Shown here one piece after another: positions 5,719-7,290 of a stretch of 7,290 nt of DNA. Made by a program: the position numbers and the translations under genes. Where the stretch lies: assembly GCA_003663535.1 (NCBI GenBank), contig QMUE01000055.1, positions 1 through 7,290 of the forward strand, read 5' to 3'. Each line of letters begins with the position of its first letter. Position 1 is the first letter of the stretch. The DNA comes from Thermococci archaeon. Lineage in GTDB: Archaea; Methanobacteriota_B; Thermococci; Thermococcales; Thermococcaceae. The notes under the pieces were generated by a model. It was given only the letters and a program-made list of their open reading frames with translations. It searched no databases and was not told where the DNA came from.

Positions 5719-6126
5719 ATGCCTAAAGAAGATGAAATTATACACAAAGAAATCTCTCGCTTGAACCTGCACCTTCCCAAAAGTAGAAAGAAACTTAGCC
5801 AACTCCTTGAGGAAGAAGAACCAAAAATACAACTCCGAGATGGCCAATTTCACCATTTCAAACGAGAAGAGCTTGAATATCTCCTCTCATTAATTGAAGA
5901 AAAGGAAAAAGATTTGCTATACCTGCCAATAATCCTCGAGATTACAACCATATGGCATGGGTATTTCAAAGTAAGAGGGAGAGTCGCTGTTAAAGTTGTT
6001 GAGAAGGTACTTGGAAGTTATGATATGCTTGAAGAGAAGACTGAAGTAATTTTACCCCGTTATTTATTGCCAAAAATTCGAAAAAAACTCCCAACCACCA
6101 CTACATATGCATTCATCGTGGAGTGA
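5719..6126 (+). CDS. UPF0216 (DUF61) family archaeal protein of unknown function
   Basis: A 135-residue soluble protein with no signal peptide, membrane helix or cysteine. I recognise it as the archaea-restricted UPF0216/DUF61 family from the LRDGQFHHFKREELEYL stretch (39-55), the following LPIILEIT (69-76), and RGRVAVKVVEKVLG (86-99). The N-terminal 60 residues are highly charged and predicted helical; the C-terminal half looks beta-rich. The family has no established biochemical function to my knowledge. From memory, the pairing of this family next to glnA also occurs in Pyrococcus, which would make the neighbourhood conserved; this needs checking. The start is set by the promoter distance, which implies leaderless translation. 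The TGA stop (6124-6126) lies 5 nt before the next gene's start, and the Shine-Dalgarno site of that gene lies inside this one, so the two are coupled. Confidence 0.85.
   Translation: MPKEDEIIHKEISRLNLHLPKSRKKLSQLLEEEEPKIQLRDGQFHHFKREELEYLLSLIEEKEKDLLYLPIILEITTIWHGYFKVRGRVAVKVVEKVLGSYDMLEEKTEVILPRYLLPKIRKKLPTTTTYAFIVE
6120..6124 (+). promoter_or_regulatory. Ribosome binding site fixing the start at 6132
   Basis: GGAGT, part of GGAGTGAT, lies 7 nt before the ATG at 6132. The alternative in-frame starts GTG 6123 and ATG 6126 lie within or right against this site and so are too close to use it. Confidence 0.55.
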
Positions 6127-6131
6127 TGAAA

Positions 6132-6398
6132 ATGAAAGAAAATAGGATATTACTCAACTATTATCTTTTTACAATACCTCAAGTTACTGTTTTCGCTGGA
6201 GCCGTGCTAGGGATTATGTTAATCTTAGAGATAAAGACTCAAACTGCCCTTGGTATATTTGCATTCTTTTACGGTCTTCTGCTCACTATCATAGCTCTTT
6301 TAGTTAAAAGACAGTTCTCAAATCTTGTATTATATAAAATAAGTTTATTGTTTTTTGTAGGATTTATGATGCTTGGAATTCTTCTACTTCTAATGTGA
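6132..6398 (+). CDS. Small three-helix membrane protein, unknown function
   Basis: An 88-residue, very hydrophobic protein with three predicted membrane helices at about 10-32, 38-57 and 67-88. A charged loop with KRQ separates the second and third helices, and the chain ends directly at the membrane edge (GILLLLM). I see no conserved catalytic motif and do not recognise a family. The ATG at 6132 was preferred over GTG 6123 and ATG 6126 because of its Shine-Dalgarno spacing; the other choices would add only two or three residues. The gene follows the UPF0216 gene with almost no gap and probably shares its leaderless transcript. The following gene has its own promoter. A role as a partner of either neighbour is possible but unsupported. 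Confidence 0.7.
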   Translation: MKENRILLNYYLFTIPQVTVFAGAVLGIMLILEIKTQTALGIFAFFYGLLLTIIALLVKRQFSNLVLYKISLLFFVGFMMLGILLLLM

Positions 6399-6410
6399 AG
6401 TTTTATATTT
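6396..6410 (+). promoter_or_regulatory. Probable promoter of the secreted beta-sandwich protein gene
   Basis: TTTTATATTT (6401-6410) is a good TATA box, preceded by a weak BRE (GTGAAG region). The expected transcription start is near 6430, giving a leader of about 12 nt that holds the GGGGGA (6431-6436) ribosome binding site. The TATA box begins just after the upstream stop codon. Confidence 0.5.
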
Positions 6411-6441
6411 GTTGATGTACAAAATACATAGGGGGAAATTT

Positions 6442-7290
6442 ATGCGAGGAGTACTTGTAGTCTTTATGACATTCCTAATTATTTCATCAGTAGCATCCTC
6501 ACAAACTCTCCTATTCTCAACTGTAGAAGAGAAAATCCTCGTGGTTTCAGGTGATTATAGAGAAGGAAGTTTGACTGTAGTAAATAACGCAGATAAAGAC
6601 TTTCAAATAGTGACTTTCCGAAGATACTACGTGCTCGATTCCAAGAACAACGAAATCCCAGGAATTACTCTAAAAGTTTACAAGCCCGATGGAGAACCTC
6701 TCTCCACAGGCGTTCTTTACACATACTGGAGATCTGGGGAAGAAAGATCATTGCGATATAAAATTTATGTGAATGAGAGTGTTAAACCTGGAACTTACAC
6801 CCTTTTCATGGTCTTATGGGGATTCTTAAGTTCAGGAGATCTCAGAGTTATACAAATCCCCGTTACTCTTGAAATCACAGATATACCTCTTAGCTTCAAG
6901 GAAGCATTTGTTGAGGTCAAAGAGAGGTCAATTACAACAAATCACGTATTGAATGGAGAAACTATTGCTATATACTCCACAGTACACAACCTCAAAAATT
7001 CTCCAGTAGCAATAAATGGAACTGCATACTTAGAAAGGAATGGAAAACAGTATCTTACCAAGTACCTAGCTATGAATTTAACTCCTGGTGATAACCCAAT
7101 CCAAGTAGAAATTCCAATACCCTATGACCTTCAGGAGGGAGAATACAAACTCATTTATAAATTGGAATACCCCAAAGGCACTTATCTTTTCTCCAAAGCT
7201 TTTTACGTAACTTTTGGGGTAGATCTAACCTCAATTTCCCTGGAAAAGACAGAGATCATGGAAGATGAAACAAGCACTGTATACACAACA
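6442..7290 (+). CDS. Secreted or surface protein with tandem Ig-like beta-sandwich domains (3' end outside window)
   Basis: The frame from ATG 6442 stays open for 283 codons to the window edge. The first 20 or so residues form a Sec signal peptide (basic start MRG, a hydrophobic core, then SSVASSQ with likely cleavage near 19-21). No lipobox cysteine is present and the visible protein has no cysteine at all. After it come at least two beta-rich modules, roughly residues 30-150 and 155-270, and a third seems to begin at the DLTSISLEKTEI stretch. Phrases such as LTVVNNADKDF, VKPGTYTLFM and LQEGEYKLIYKL are typical of CARDB/NEW3-like archaeal surface domains. Three N-glycosylation sequons (N111, N192, N212) fit an external location. 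The start is backed by GGGGGA 5 nt upstream and a TATA box. Exact family and role are not determined; an S-layer-associated, adhesin-like or transporter-associated role is possible. A C-terminal anchor, if any, lies beyond the window. Confidence 0.8.
   Translation, partial: MRGVLVVFMTFLIISSVASSQTLLFSTVEEKILVVSGDYREGSLTVVNNADKDFQIVTFRRYYVLDSKNNEIPGITLKVYKPDGEPLSTGVLYTYWRSGEERSLRYKIYVNESVKPGTYTLFMVLWGFLSSGDLRVIQIPVTLEITDIPLSFKEAFVEVKERSITTNHVLNGETIAIYSTVHNLKNSPVAINGTAYLERNGKQYLTKYLAMNLTPGDNPIQVEIPIPYDLQEGEYKLIYKLEYPKGTYLFSKAFYVTFGVDLTSISLEKTEIMEDETSTVYTT

Noticed and set aside
1..7290. CRISPR array, insertion sequence, integrase, tRNA or defence genes
   Set aside because: No regularly spaced repeats, terminal inverted repeats, transposase motifs, tRNA-like cloverleaf ends or known defence domains were seen on either strand.

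Overview
The window looks like a chromosomal segment from a hyperthermophilic euryarchaeon of the order Thermococcales (Pyrococcus or a low-GC Thermococcus). The evidence is: archaeal BRE/TATA promoter elements (GGAAAA followed by a TTTATA-like box); Shine-Dalgarno sites of the GAGGTGAT/GGAGG type; arginine encoded mostly by AGA/AGG; moderately AT-rich DNA; tightly packed genes; and an archaea-only UPF0216 (DUF61) protein next to a type I glutamine synthetase. The species is not determined. I see no mobile element, CRISPR array, tRNA or rRNA, and no gene-free stretch longer than about 220 bp.

Region 1 (1-2050) is the 3' end of an Opp/Dpp-type ABC importer operon: the last codons of a permease, then the two paired ATPases (DppD-like and DppF-like). 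All ATP-site motifs are intact, and each ATPase has a four-cysteine C-terminal motif that may hold an Fe-S cluster. A T-rich tract probably ends this transcript.

Region 2 (2070-4180) is a compact three-gene operon: a two-helix membrane protein with an external domain, ammonia-dependent NAD+ synthetase (nadE, overlapping it by 4 bp), and a ten-helix EamA/DMT-family transporter that starts at TTG. A run of nine A sits at the first junction, and the -1 frame there is open straight into nadE.

Region 3 (4177-5499, minus strand) is glnA, encoding glutamine synthetase. It converges on the EamA gene so tightly that the two stop codons share one TTAA. Its own promoter lies in a 219-bp divergent intergenic region (5500-5718).

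Region 4 (5719-7290, plus strand) starts from a promoter that appears to give a leaderless mRNA for the UPF0216 protein. A coupled three-helix small membrane protein follows. After that, with its own promoter, comes a secreted multi-domain beta-sandwich protein that runs off the window.

Functionally the window combines nutrient import, the ammonia-consuming enzymes NadE and GlnA, and several uncharacterised cell-envelope proteins. No defence system or other clearly new multi-gene system is evident. The most unusual points are the possible slippage fusion between the membrane protein and NadE, the missing feedback arginine in GlnA, and the poorly characterised envelope proteins.
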